From Carnobacterium maltaromaticum DSM 20342 (GTDB lineage Bacteria > Bacillota > Bacilli > Lactobacillales > Carnobacteriaceae), in assembly GCF_000744945.1 (NCBI RefSeq), contig NZ_JQMX01000001.1, positions 2,108,001 to 2,172,000 on the forward strand: 64,000 nt of DNA, in the 5' to 3' direction. Positions 46,541 through 55,890 of this stretch are shown in pieces. The translations under genes were made by a program, and so were the position numbers. Each line of letters starts with the position of its first letter. Positions within the stretch are counted from its first letter, which is position 1. Under the pieces are notes generated by a model. That model had not been told where the DNA came from. It searched no databases and worked only from the letters and a program-made list of their open reading frames with translations.

Positions 46541-47602
46541 TTAGCCTGAAATCTTACTATGCTTGTCTTCGTATAAATTCACATCTGCTTCTTTATACAT
46601 TTCCTCAATTGAAAGAAATTTTTTATTTTTCATCGTATGACTGGATCCAATAGAAACTCTTATTTTAGTTGACTCAGTTTCGTTTACTTTCACCTCATTA
46701 AATAGAATATCTTGCTTAACTATTTTAATTAAATCAGCTATTTCTTGCCTTGCATAGCTCCCTTTAATTAGAATAGCAAACTCATCACCGCCTATTCGGT
46801 ATGGAATAGCATGTTGAATTGTAGTATTCGATAATGTAGTTGCTACTTGCCTCAAAACTCGGTCGCCAACATCGTGTCCAAATGTATCATTCACATTCTT
46901 AAATTTATCAATGTCTAAAAGTAGTAAAATATATTCTTCTTTTTTTTCATGATAGTCCATGATTATTTTATCGAAAGAGTACCGATTCGATATGTTCGTT
47001 AAATGATCAATTTTTGATAATTCTTCTAACATTTGAGCGTTATTTTTATTTTTTTGAATCTCTTTCGCAAAACCGTAGGCTATAATGGTTCCAAGTGCCG
47101 TATATACCCAAACTAATAACAAAATAAATACTCGGTTTTTTTCAATCACATTTATATAAAAATTAACAGATATTAGACTCATTACTATCCCATAAATAAC
47201 CCATAATCTATTTTGAATTGACTTATTTTTTATTGTTAAATCAACAAAATATAACACTATTCCTAAAATAAAATACGTAGCTGCAGTATTTTGGGCTACT
47301 TGTGAAACAGAGATAAAGAGCCTTGCAACTCCAATCAATACTGAGGCTACAAGACCTGGAAGCCCTCCCAAGAAAGTCGTTACTATAATAATAGGAACGG
47401 TTCTAAGATCAATAATCACATCTCCTAAAAGCCGAATTGAAAAATTCATTAAAATAACCCCAATACTTGCAGCAAATAAACCATACAACAGTCTTATGAG
47501 GACTGATGGATTTTTTTCATTTGGTAGGCCATAGCCTTTAGAAGATAAATAAATGGCACTAATTATAATTGCTAAATTTGCTATAATTTCTTTAATCATC
47601 AT
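46541..47602 (-). CDS. Membrane-bound diguanylate cyclase (5TM-LYT sensor plus GGDEF)
   Basis: 353 residues. Five or six membrane helices (about 5-175) with the 5TMR-LYT phrases IDLRTVP and FLGGLPGLVAS are followed by a GGDEF domain (about 195-353). Its active loop GGDEF is at residues 271-275 and the metal/base site is LLDIDKFKNVND. The signature is intact, so c-di-GMP synthesis is expected. The inhibitory RxxD site that normally ends five residues before GGDEF is absent (residues read IQHA). Single gene; c-di-GMP effectors were not seen nearby. Two adjacent ATG codons are possible starts. Confidence 0.92.
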   Translation of the reverse strand: MMIKEIIANLAIIISAIYLSSKGYGLPNEKNPSVLIRLLYGLFAASIGVILMNFSIRLLGDVIIDLRTVPIIIVTTFLGGLPGLVASVLIGVARLFISVSQVAQNTAATYFILGIVLYFVDLTIKNKSIQNRLWVIYGIVMSLISVNFYINVIEKNRVFILLLVWVYTALGTIIAYGFAKEIQKNKNNAQMLEELSKIDHLTNISNRYSFDKIIMDYHEKKEEYILLLLDIDKFKNVNDTFGHDVGDRVLRQVATTLSNTTIQHAIPYRIGGDEFAILIKGSYARQEIADLIKIVKQDILFNEVKVNETESTKIRVSIGSSHTMKNKKFLSIEEMYKEADVNLYEDKHSKISG

Positions 47603-47775
47603 TACATTCCTCCAAAAAAAGGTGTTCCTTTTGATTGAAACATCCTTACTTTGTTATTATAGCCTTAAAACCATCTATCTACTATAGCTTATATATAAAA
47701 TAATCGTCACCAACTTTATAAGCTAGCAACTATTCTTTTTTTATTATGATGTGCTTAATCCAACGTATTAGTGGA

Positions 47776-47808
47776 AGAAAAAAACCAGCTCCATACAGAA
47801 CTGGTTTA
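47776..47808 (-). terminator. Terminator of the surface nucleotidase gene
   Basis: On the minus strand AACCAGTTC-tgtat-GGAGCTGGTT followed by TTTTTTC. Confidence 0.85.
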
Positions 47809-47849
47809 ATCTCTATACATACCTTGCAAAACTAATCTTCAAGACTTTT

Positions 47850-50800
47850 TCAGCTTACTTTTTTTCTTCGTGTAACATAGCTAGCTGCACCACCAACAAC
47901 AATCAGCACAAATCCACTAAAGAACCATGAAAACTCTGATTCACCAGTTGCTGGGAAATTCGTCGTAGGTTTCTTGCCATTAGTAGCCTGACTACCGCCT
48001 GTTCCAGTATTTGTTCCTGTATTGGTCCCAACATTTCCTGAACCCGTTCCAGTTCCACCTGACCCATTTCCGCTACCTTGACCTTCTTCGCCAACTCCGC
48101 CATTGCCTTCGCCAGGCTTACCTGGTTCGACAGGTTTACCAGGTTCAACAGGTTTTTCCATTTTATTGAAATCAGCTTCAGTCATTGAAATAATTCGTTC
48201 TCCTGGTAATTCTTTCGCATACTTCGATAGATCAACGACTTTTTCAGCTGCACGAACAAGTCTTAGTTGACTAGCCTCACGCAAGTAGTCAATCACAATT
48301 TCATCCATTGATGGACCTTCTTCACGGCTGCCACCAAGCATTGTGAAACCATCTCCACCTGCCGCCAAGAAATCATTGGTTGTTACATAATACGTTTTAT
48401 CGCGTTTTAAGTCTTCATATTTTCCAGTAGTTTCATTTAATATTTTCACACGTAAAATACGTTCTCCAGCTGTACTTGCTTCTGGATTAGCTCCTTTTTT
48501 ATTGGAATCGTAGTAGACTTTAATGGACTCTGAAGTTTGTAAGAAGCCACCATTTGCACCTAATGCTGGTAAGCCATTCTCATCTAAAATCACCTGACCG
48601 GCTTCATCCATTTTTGGTAATGAACGTAATGAATGTTCAAACATGGCATAGACTTGGTCACCTGTTGCCGCAACTTGAGAAATAATATTCCCAAATGGTA
48701 ACACAGAAATAACGTCGCCTTTCGTCACTTTTCCAGCTGGAATATTGGCGCGAATCCCGCCTCCGTTAATCACAGCAAAGTCAGATTTATTTGCAAAGCC
48801 AGTTTGTCCATAATCAGATAAAGCATCACTGATTAAATTACCTAAGTTGGTTTCACGCGCTCGCACATTGTCTCGCTCACCATTTAATAAATAAGGATTA
48901 TTCTCCATGATGACTTCGGAAGTACCTTCTTTAAAATTGGCTTCAGCTTGATCAACGATAGCTTTCACAGCAGCATCTTCTTCTAAGTCTGCTAAACTAC
49001 TTGCAGAAGCAAGGGAAGCTTTAATAGCAACTGGATCACTAAATTTCGCTTCAATTAACCCAACATTATTCAAATGATTTCCCGTTTGAGCCAACATAAC
49101 TTTACCAAATTGTTTACCTGCTGGTAATTCTGAATGGGAATGACCATCAAGGACAACGATATTAGCATCAGCAAAATCAGGGTCTTCTGATAACGTTTTT
49201 GCCAAGGTATCGCCACGCCATTGGGTTGGTGTTGTTTCATCAATCCCTAAATGTGTTAAGAAAACATAGGCATCAGCTTGACCTTTAAGCTCAGCTAAAA
49301 CAGCTTTAGCTTCTGGTATCGGGTCTTTAAAGGTTACACCTTTGACATTATTCGGATGAGTTTTTGTCGCTGTCTCTGGCGTTGTTAAGCCAATAATCGC
49401 ATATTTTTTGCCATTTTTTTCAACAATTGTATATGGATCAAAAGAACGAACCCCATCTTTATAAATATTCGCTGAAACAATTGGGAAATTCAACTTTTCT
49501 TTATATTGCATCGCAACATCATAGCCAAAATCAAATTCATGATTCCCAACGGTCATAGCATCGTAGCCAACTTCATTCATGGCTTTTGCCATATCAAACC
49601 CTTTACTATAGTTTGAAATCGGCAAGCCTTGGAAGGCATCACCAGAATCAACCATTAAGGTTGGATTGACTTGTTTTTTATAGGTTTTAAGTTTTGCCAA
49701 ACCAAGTGCATTATTTTTACTATCTGGCAACATGCGCCCATGCATATCATTTGTATGCATAATGGTTAATTTTTCTAGACTTGCTAATACGTCATCTGGA
49801 ATTGCTCCGGCTGCAATTAGTTCATCTGCATTTAACGTTTTAACATTTGGTGTTCTGCCTGTATCTGAATCCACAATTTTAATTTGATCATTTGTACCTA
49901 ATTTAATTTGTTCAATGATATAAGAACGGAGTGGATGCTCTAAATCAGCACCAATAATCTCCCAATTTTTTCCATTCTCTACTTCGGGATCAATTTCGCC
50001 TTTTTCAGCAATATAGTCCACAATCGAGCTTCTCAAGGTGATTGGATCAGATACGTAGTAAGGCTCTGCTGTAATAATTCCATCTAAAACCAAACCTTCA
50101 TAACGATAATTGTTAATGGCTAATTTAAAGGTATCTGAATCTGCAACTGGCTTACCTTGATAAGTCAAATCAACAATTCTTGAGCCTGTTGGCTTCGAAA
50201 TATCAATTTTGTAATTCACACCTGTAAACATATCATAGTTATATACGCGAATTTTTTCATTAAAACCAATTGTGACATCGCCTTTTTTATATTGATTGTA
50301 ATAATTCGCTTGGCTTTCCATGTAACGTTTCAGCTGATCGCCTTTAATTTCAACACCAATCAAAGTATTTGGGTATTTGTAAATATCAAAGACATCCGCA
50401 AAGGTAATTGGGCCAGCATCTAGATGGCTATTTGCTTTAAATAAAGCACCCGCTGCGATATCTGCTCCAGTCACTTTCATTTGCACATTATTAATTAAAG
50501 AAATCATAGCTGTTGGTTGCAATTGTGCCTCTGGAATCCCAGGAATTTCAGCTTCTGGTAAGAAGTCTGCTTTAGCTGTTCCAATAGGATCTTGGATAAA
50601 TTCGACTACAGTTTCATGAGCATCTTGAGTCAACTCTTTGACAGCTGGATCAGCGATTTTATTAGCTGTTTGTAGAACTTCAACACTGCTCCCAGTCACT
50701 TCCCATTTCGTATCAGGTTTGTTCAGCTCAAGCTCAATTTTAACGACACCAGTACCTGTATCTTTAGCCGCTCCAACTGGTTTTTCTTTACCTGTATAAT

Positions 50801-51863
50801 CCGCCATTTTTTGAGCAACTTCTTTATGATCGTGACCAATCACAAAGGCATCAATTTCAGGAACTTCTTTAATTACATTTTCTGCGGCAGCTTCTGGATC
50901 ACTATTTTTCAAGCCTGCATGAATGGCTGCAACAATTACATCGACTTGTTCAACATCTTTTAAGATGCGTACTTGCTTTTTAGCTTCCTCACGTAAGGAA
51001 CGAAATTCTAAACTTTCAACTTTAGCGCCATCCCACATGGGAACATGGGGAATTGTTAAGCCTAAAACACCAACTTTTACGCCCTTTACTTCTTTAATTT
51101 TATAGGCATCTACTAGGTTTGTTCCATCGGCTTTTTTATAAGTATTCGCTGATAGTAATGGGAAATTGGCATCATTTCTAATTTTTTCAATTAAACCTAA
51201 GCCAAAATTAAATTCGTGATTTCCTAATGACATTGAATCATACTGCATATAGTTCATCGCTTTAATCATCGGATGAGTCTGAGCTAACAATTCAGGCTTC
51301 ACATTATATAAATCGTCTGTCAATAATGTCCCTTGAATATTGTCACCAGCATCCACTAAAATCGTATCTGGATCTATGGCACGTGTTTCGTTCACAATCG
51401 TGCTAATTTTAGCCAAACCGCCATCTTTAGGCGCAGAATCTTCATAAGACCAATCCCACAAACTGCCATGTACATCTGTTGTACCTAAAATCGTCAATTT
51501 ACGCTCTTCGGGTTCTGGCGCTGTTGGTACTGGATCTGCTTCTGAAGTTAGAGGAGCTTGCTCTTTTTCAACGGGCGCCACTTCTTCTGGTACACTTGTT
51601 TCTTCTATTTTAGTAACATCTGAGGCTTTTTCGGGTGGTTCTTCAATCACAGGTGATTCGACAACCGGAGTTTCGGTATCCGCTTTCATTTCTGTTTGTT
51701 CGATGTTCTCTTCTAACACGACTTGCTCTTGATTCGCATCAGTTTGATTGAGACTCTCCACGGCCAAAGCAGCTGGAGCTACTCCTCCAAACAACAAAAA
51801 TAAAACCGCAACAACATTAATCGATTTAAAAAGATGACGCTGAATGTGTTTCTTTTGCTTCAT
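47850..51863 (-). CDS. Sortase-anchored bifunctional nucleotidase/cyclic phosphodiesterase
   Basis: 1337 residues. A signal peptide (about 1-33) is followed by an acidic Glu/Pro/Val-rich stretch (about 35-118). Two complete metallophosphatase plus 5'-nucleotidase C-terminal units follow. The first opens with GTTDVHGSLWD (about 128) and has GNHEFNFG; the second opens with HTNDMHGRM (about 701) and has GNHEFDFG. A Gly/Asn/Thr linker and the wall-sorting signal FPATG (1303-1307), hydrophobic segment and RRKK tail end the protein. This is the YfkN layout: 2',3'-cyclic-nucleotide phosphodiesterase/3'-nucleotidase plus 5'-nucleotidase. It would degrade extracellular nucleotides to nucleosides at the wall. 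The sorting motif has Phe in place of Leu. Confidence 0.93.
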   Translation of the reverse strand: MKQKKHIQRHLFKSINVVAVLFLLFGGVAPAALAVESLNQTDANQEQVVLEENIEQTEMKADTETPVVESPVIEEPPEKASDVTKIEETSVPEEVAPVEKEQAPLTSEADPVPTAPEPEERKLTILGTTDVHGSLWDWSYEDSAPKDGGLAKISTIVNETRAIDPDTILVDAGDNIQGTLLTDDLYNVKPELLAQTHPMIKAMNYMQYDSMSLGNHEFNFGLGLIEKIRNDANFPLLSANTYKKADGTNLVDAYKIKEVKGVKVGVLGLTIPHVPMWDGAKVESLEFRSLREEAKKQVRILKDVEQVDVIVAAIHAGLKNSDPEAAAENVIKEVPEIDAFVIGHDHKEVAQKMADYTGKEKPVGAAKDTGTGVVKIELELNKPDTKWEVTGSSVEVLQTANKIADPAVKELTQDAHETVVEFIQDPIGTAKADFLPEAEIPGIPEAQLQPTAMISLINNVQMKVTGADIAAGALFKANSHLDAGPITFADVFDIYKYPNTLIGVEIKGDQLKRYMESQANYYNQYKKGDVTIGFNEKIRVYNYDMFTGVNYKIDISKPTGSRIVDLTYQGKPVADSDTFKLAINNYRYEGLVLDGIITAEPYYVSDPITLRSSIVDYIAEKGEIDPEVENGKNWEIIGADLEHPLRSYIIEQIKLGTNDQIKIVDSDTGRTPNVKTLNADELIAAGAIPDDVLASLEKLTIMHTNDMHGRMLPDSKNNALGLAKLKTYKKQVNPTLMVDSGDAFQGLPISNYSKGFDMAKAMNEVGYDAMTVGNHEFDFGYDVAMQYKEKLNFPIVSANIYKDGVRSFDPYTIVEKNGKKYAIIGLTTPETATKTHPNNVKGVTFKDPIPEAKAVLAELKGQADAYVFLTHLGIDETTPTQWRGDTLAKTLSEDPDFADANIVVLDGHSHSELPAGKQFGKVMLAQTGNHLNNVGLIEAKFSDPVAIKASLASASSLADLEEDAAVKAIVDQAEANFKEGTSEVIMENNPYLLNGERDNVRARETNLGNLISDALSDYGQTGFANKSDFAVINGGGIRANIPAGKVTKGDVISVLPFGNIISQVAATGDQVYAMFEHSLRSLPKMDEAGQVILDENGLPALGANGGFLQTSESIKVYYDSNKKGANPEASTAGERILRVKILNETTGKYEDLKRDKTYYVTTNDFLAAGGDGFTMLGGSREEGPSMDEIVIDYLREASQLRLVRAAEKVVDLSKYAKELPGERIISMTEADFNKMEKPVEPGKPVEPGKPGEGNGGVGEEGQGSGNGSGGTGTGSGNVGTNTGTNTGTGGSQATNGKKPTTNFPATGESEFSWFFSGFVLIVVGGAASYVTRRKKVS

Positions 51864-52111
51864 TTTTCTTCCTCCAATTTTTTATTCACACTCTTTTATA
51901 AAAATTAGCAGCTACCTCTCCCGTAGCAAATGAGTTAATTTTAAAAAATAAGTGTCTTTATTTATTTTAGCAGATTGGATGAAAAAGTCCATAAAAAATA
52001 CTAATTTACCGATAAAATGTAAGCCTTTTCTCATAATGCAAATCAATGTTTCTGGATTACATCGGCTTCTTCTGATTGATGTATAGTTCTATAAAAGAGT
52101 TCTATAAAAGG

Positions 52112-52177
52112 ATCACAGTCCATCTTCGATGGATGTGTATCATGTTTCTAAGTTGCTAAAGCAACAAGAACCATGAT
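52112..52177. repeat. Two adjacent long hairpins between phnA-like and nucleotidase genes
   Basis: The first hairpin is 52112-52140 (ATCACAGTCCATC-ttc-GATGGATGTGTAT). The second is 52139-52177 (ATCATG...TTGCT and AGCAAC...CATGAT arms, imperfect). Just left, TTCTATAAAAG is repeated twice (52087-52110). The pair may form part of the nucleotidase leader. Nothing else was seen in 51864-52080. Confidence 0.6.
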
Positions 52178-52180
52178 AAA

Positions 52181-52213
52181 AAAGTGAGTTGCTAAAAAAT
52201 TAGCCTCTCACTT
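52181..52213 (-). terminator. Terminator of the PhnA-like gene
   Basis: On the minus strand AAGTGAG-GGCTAA and TTAGC-CTCACTT pair, followed by TTTTTATC. Confidence 0.8.
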
Positions 52214-52218
52214 TACAC

Positions 52219-52569
52219 TTAAATCTTTTTAACAAACTCTGATTTCAATTTCATAGCGCCAAATCCATCAATTTTACAATCAATATCATGACCTGCGTTT
52301 AAATCACCATCGATTAAACGTATATTTTTTACCTTTGTACCTAATTTAATTGCTGTTAAGTAGCCTTTGACTTTCAAGTCTTTAATCACTGTGACAGTAT
52401 CCCCGTCAGTTAAAATATTTCCATTTGAATCTCTTATAGCGTTAGCCTCTTCTGCTTTTTCAGCAGCATCCGCTGACCATTCGTGGGCACATTCTGGACA
52501 AACTAAAAGATTGCCATCTTCATAAGTATATTCTGAATTACATTCGGGGCAATTTGGTAAATTTTCCAT
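52219..52569 (-). CDS. PhnA/YjdM-family zinc-ribbon protein
   Basis: 116 residues. An N-terminal zinc ribbon ([14 protein letters not shown] with VCPECAHEW) precedes the PhnA domain ([24 protein letters not shown] and [11 protein letters not shown]). Although named for phosphonate genes, most members stand alone and have no proven phosphonate role. The ATG at 52569 is chosen because GGAGG lies 9 bases upstream; the GTG six bases earlier is too close. Monocistronic. Confidence 0.93.
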   Translation of the reverse strand: MENLPNCPECNSEYTYEDGNLLVCPECAHEWSADAAEKAEEANAIRDSNGNILTDGDTVTVIKDLKVKGYLTAIKLGTKVKNIRLIDGDLNAGHDIDCKIDGFGAMKLKSEFVKKI

Positions 52570-52717
52570 TCTCACATTCCTCCATTCGCTTTTTATTATT
52601 TCTATCCATACTTATTCATTATATACGATTCAAAATATATTTCAATGCTCTGTGAGGGTTCTGGGAATTATCAAGTAGCCCTACCCTTTGGTGGGTAAAC
52701 AGAAAGCGGTTCTCAAA

Positions 52718-52758
52718 AAAAATAACTCTACTATTTTTTCAAATAATAGAGTCATTTT
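52718..52758 (-). terminator. Terminator of the release-factor-like gene
   Basis: On the minus strand TGACTCTATTATTT and AATAGTAGAGTTA pair, followed by a run of T. Confidence 0.85.
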
Positions 52759-52790
52759 ATTCTCTTTTCAAAACATTAGTTTACTTTATA

Positions 52791-53870
52791 TTAATAACGT
52801 AAAATCAACGCAATATGATGATACTTAGCTAAATAATCATTTGGGACAAAAACAACTTCTCCACCAAATTCAGTAACTGTATGGATAATCTCATTCACAA
52901 TATCATCGACTACTTCTGCCTGTGACGTATCCTCTGTGACAATCAATGTTCCTTCTTCAATCACAGCTGATTGGAAAAAGTCTTTTTCGACATACAGTTT
53001 CTTCCCGCGACCTTCCGTCACCGCTTTATAAATATTGCTCAATTCATTAACAAGCTTATTTTCATTCTCTGCAGTTTCTAAATCTGCTAAAGATTGATCT
53101 AATTGATCTGAAACATAGGCTTCAATAACAGGATAAGCCAACTCTACAATTTCATGATTGGTAATTTTTGTTCGATCAAAGCTTCCATGAATACTCCCAA
53201 TAAACCACTCATCTTGGTTAGCAATTTCATGGTAATATTCAATATTACGTTGGACACCTGCCAATATTACTGGAAGTGGATTTTCACGATAAATTTTGTA
53301 GAAAGCATTATCAGCTCGGTTGAAGAACTCTTTAATCAAATTATTTTGAACTGCCCCAATTGAATTTTGAGTTGGATCAGTTTCATAAAATTCCGTATTT
53401 TTAAAAGGAAAATCATCTGTTTCAAATTCTTGAACAAACGTATCATTAAAGAACTCAAGAACTCTAACTTCCTGTTGACTAAGAGTGAGCACGTAATAAT
53501 GCTCTGTTTGTTTCACTGCTCGAATCAAATTACGTGTCGAGAATTTTTTATCTATTTTAACAGTATCTTTTTCAATTTCAATTGGCAACTTAATCGCTTC
53601 TTTAAAATCTTCAGAAGCAAATAAAATTAAGGTATCTAGGTATTGCTGATGATTTAATTCAGTCTCTAAAGCCCTTAAATTATCCATCACTCCCCAAACT
53701 TTGCGCTTATCATACAACTCTAACAATCTTTCTTCCGTTTCATTGATTAAATTTTTTAAAACAATCGCATCTTTCTGATTCTTAGGTGATGTTCTATGGG
53801 TTCGTAAAGAAATCGTCACCGCTGGATCATGGGTAAAATCGCTAATTTTCTTTAATTCTGAGTAGTCCAT
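52791..53870 (-). CDS. Bacterial archaeo-eukaryotic release factor-like protein (baeRF family 3)
   Basis: 359 residues matching the general layout of baeRF proteins. An N-terminal ISLRTHRTSPKNQKD segment is followed by an alpha/beta region with YVLTLSQQEVRVLEF and a central RNase H-like part with VILAGVQRNIEYYHEI. The C-terminal L7Ae-like part ends FGGEVVFVPNDYLAKYHHIALILRY. These proteins are predicted peptidyl-tRNA or ribosome-linked hydrolases; biochemical evidence for this branch is sparse. RBS AAAGGAGGA. It has the 122-base tandem repeats directly upstream, in its leader. Confidence 0.8.
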   Translation of the reverse strand: MDYSELKKISDFTHDPAVTISLRTHRTSPKNQKDAIVLKNLINETEERLLELYDKRKVWGVMDNLRALETELNHQQYLDTLILFASEDFKEAIKLPIEIEKDTVKIDKKFSTRNLIRAVKQTEHYYVLTLSQQEVRVLEFFNDTFVQEFETDDFPFKNTEFYETDPTQNSIGAVQNNLIKEFFNRADNAFYKIYRENPLPVILAGVQRNIEYYHEIANQDEWFIGSIHGSFDRTKITNHEIVELAYPVIEAYVSDQLDQSLADLETAENENKLVNELSNIYKAVTEGRGKKLYVEKDFFQSAVIEEGTLIVTEDTSQAEVVDDIVNEIIHTVTEFGGEVVFVPNDYLAKYHHIALILRY

Positions 53871-53887
53871 ATCGTTCCTCCTTTAAA

Positions 53888-54165
53888 ATAAAAAGCTTGT
53901 TGAGACGGGTAACTCTGGCAGAAAGATAGGAAAATACATGCAAAGTATCTTTTTACTTTGTAGGGATTTTATCTTCTTTTCGAAGAGTTGGCTCATAAGA
54001 GCTGGCCTTGATAAAAAGCTTGTTGAGACGGGTAACTCTGTAGAAAAATAGGAAAATACACTCAAAGTATCTTTTTACTTTGCGGGGATTTTATCTTTTT
54101 TCCGAAGAGTTGGCTCATAAGAGCTGGCCTTGATAAAAAGCTTGTTGAGACGGGTAGTTCTCAAG
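53888..54165 (-). repeat. 2.3 tandem copies of a 122-bp unit upstream of the baeRF gene
   Basis: The marker AAAAGCTTGTTGAGACGGGT occurs at 53891, 54014 and 54136, giving periods of 123 and 122 bases. The first two copies are nearly identical throughout. Within each unit are the dyads CAAAGTA/TACTTTG and GGCTCATAAGAGC, and GAGTT/AACTC arms that bridge units. It lies in the likely 5' leader or promoter of the minus-strand baeRF gene. It is not a CRISPR array, because there are no unique spacers. 54166-54294 holds nothing recognisable. Confidence 0.9.
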
Positions 54166-54294
54166 AGAAATCCGCTCTTAAAAACAATTAATTTTTCCCT
54201 AGATTAATCATAAATGAGTCGGAATCTTTTAGCAAATGTTAGCCCTTACTTTCTCAGGATTTTATTAAAATTTAAGCAATAAAACGATCAAAAT

Positions 54295-55494
54295 TTATTT
54301 TGGTTGTTGCGCCAAGCTTTCTTGATGCTTCGCTTTTACTTCGGCCAATAGTGCATCATCTAAAATCAAGTCTAGAGCTGTGTTAGCTAAAAGATCTGCT
54401 CCCAATAAAATAGAGTCTAGCCCTTTTTGGCTACGAGCAGCAGCTTTAAATTCAATACTATGGCCAGCAATATACTCATCAGAAATTGAGATTGTTGGTT
54501 GAATTGTTGGAATCACTTGACTGACGTTCCCAACATCCGTTGAACCTCCTCCAGCTGGTGAAAATTTTTCAGCTACATCAAATCCTGCTTCGTTTAAATG
54601 TTTTAGATAAATTTCATCAAAACGATACGTCGGAACCGTATCATCCACGGAATTTTGAAATAGACCAAATTTATACGTTGTCCCTGTTGCTAAAGCAGCA
54701 CCTTTGACAATATTCTCAACTTTTTGATACACATCATTTAAGGTACTTCTAGCTGCTGCACGCAGATAAAAGCGAGCCGAAGCATATTCTGGCACAACGT
54801 TTGCTACATCACCACCGTGGGTAATAATACCATGGATGCGTACGTCATCTGATAAATGTTGACGTAATGCATTGATGGAATTGTAGACTTGCAAAACAGC
54901 ATCTAGCGCATTGATGCCCTTTTCTGGAGCTGCGGCTGCATGAGAAGCCTTACCGAAGAACTCAATATCAACAGGATCATTCGCTAACGAATGAGCTGTT
55001 AAGCCATTTTCATAGCTAGGGTGAACACATAAAGCTACATCAACATCTTTAAAGAAACCTTCTCTGACAAAGCTACCTTTAGCTGAGCCGTTTTCTCCAC
55101 CTTCTTCACCTGGTGTTCCATAGACTCTAATTTCTCCACCAACTTCATCAATTATTTGTTTTAGTGCACTGGCAGCTAAAACTGAAGTTGTTCCAAATAA
55201 ATTATGTCCACATGCATGGCCAATTCCTGGTAAAGCATCATACTCAGCTAAAAAAACAATCGTCGGCCCACTTTTTTTGGCTTGGTAACGAGCATCAAAA
55301 CCAGTCCGATGTCCAGCGACATCTACTTTAACATCAAAGCCTTCCGCTTTAAGTTGTTGAACCAACGCATTTGAAGAGTAATACTCATAGTTACTCACTT
55401 CTGGATGATCATGAATGTCTAAAGCTAAGGCTTGATACGTGTCCTTTCTTGTTTCAATAAAATTCTTTAAGGTCTTTTGATTTGTCGTTGTCAT
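54295..55494 (-). CDS. M20-family amidohydrolase (N-acyl amino acid or aminobenzoyl-glutamate hydrolase type)
   Basis: 399 residues. M20D-type motifs are present: ALDIHDHPEVSNYEY, the metal-binding GHACGHNLFG, the catalytic TPGEEGGENGSAKG, and AGHSIEF near the C terminus. Such enzymes cleave amide bonds of N-acylated amino acids or p-aminobenzoyl-glutamate. A T-box leader upstream appears to read methionine codon ATG, pointing to release of methionine from an N-acyl precursor or peptide. That role is inference. RBS GAGGGGG. Confidence 0.88.
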   Translation of the reverse strand: MTTTNQKTLKNFIETRKDTYQALALDIHDHPEVSNYEYYSSNALVQQLKAEGFDVKVDVAGHRTGFDARYQAKKSGPTIVFLAEYDALPGIGHACGHNLFGTTSVLAASALKQIIDEVGGEIRVYGTPGEEGGENGSAKGSFVREGFFKDVDVALCVHPSYENGLTAHSLANDPVDIEFFGKASHAAAAPEKGINALDAVLQVYNSINALRQHLSDDVRIHGIITHGGDVANVVPEYASARFYLRAAARSTLNDVYQKVENIVKGAALATGTTYKFGLFQNSVDDTVPTYRFDEIYLKHLNEAGFDVAEKFSPAGGGSTDVGNVSQVIPTIQPTISISDEYIAGHSIEFKAAARSQKGLDSILLGADLLANTALDLILDDALLAEVKAKHQESLAQQPK

Positions 55495-55544
55495 ATTTTT
55501 TCCCCCTCGTATAATATAAAAGCTAGCCTAAAAAACTAATTTAT

Positions 55545-55840
55545 TTTTGTAAAATAAAAAAACTCCCATCCAATGCATGAATAAACATACAAAGGACGGA
55601 AGTTTCCGCGGTACCACCTTTTTTATAGCGCTAAATAAACGCTATCTCTCCAATACTTGAATCTTTATTGATTCGCATATCTTAGCACTATAACAGGTGC
55701 TCCCGTAATGATTTAAAAGAAATTTTCTAGTTCAATCATTAATACTCCAAGACCATTTTCCACTAATAAGCCACTGTCTCTTTTCACCAACCGAGACTCT
55801 CTAAAAGCTTTTTATTACTGTACTTTTCTCTTCACTGTAT
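55545..55840 (-). ncRNA. T-box leader, probable methionine specifier, before the M20 amidohydrolase
   Basis: Canonical AAGGTGGTACCGCGG (about 55605-55618) is followed by a terminator (AACTTCC-TCC with GGATGGGAGTT) and a T-run. Stem I begins AGAGAGTCTCGGTTGG. The specifier stretch reads ATG-GTC-TTGGAGT (ATG at 55754-55756). This is identical to the stretch in the metQ T-box at 63450-63462. Confidence 0.9.
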
Positions 55841-55890
55841 TCTCATTATTTTTTCATTATATTACCATTAACTATCAAACTTGTAAAGCT

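Noticed and set aside
53883..54065. 60-codon minus-strand frame over the tandem repeats
   Set aside because: Its sequence is just the 122-bp repeat translated twice; no good ribosome site and no resemblance to known proteins.
53888..54165. CRISPR array
   Set aside because: The repeats are contiguous 122-bp units without short palindromic repeats separated by unique spacers.
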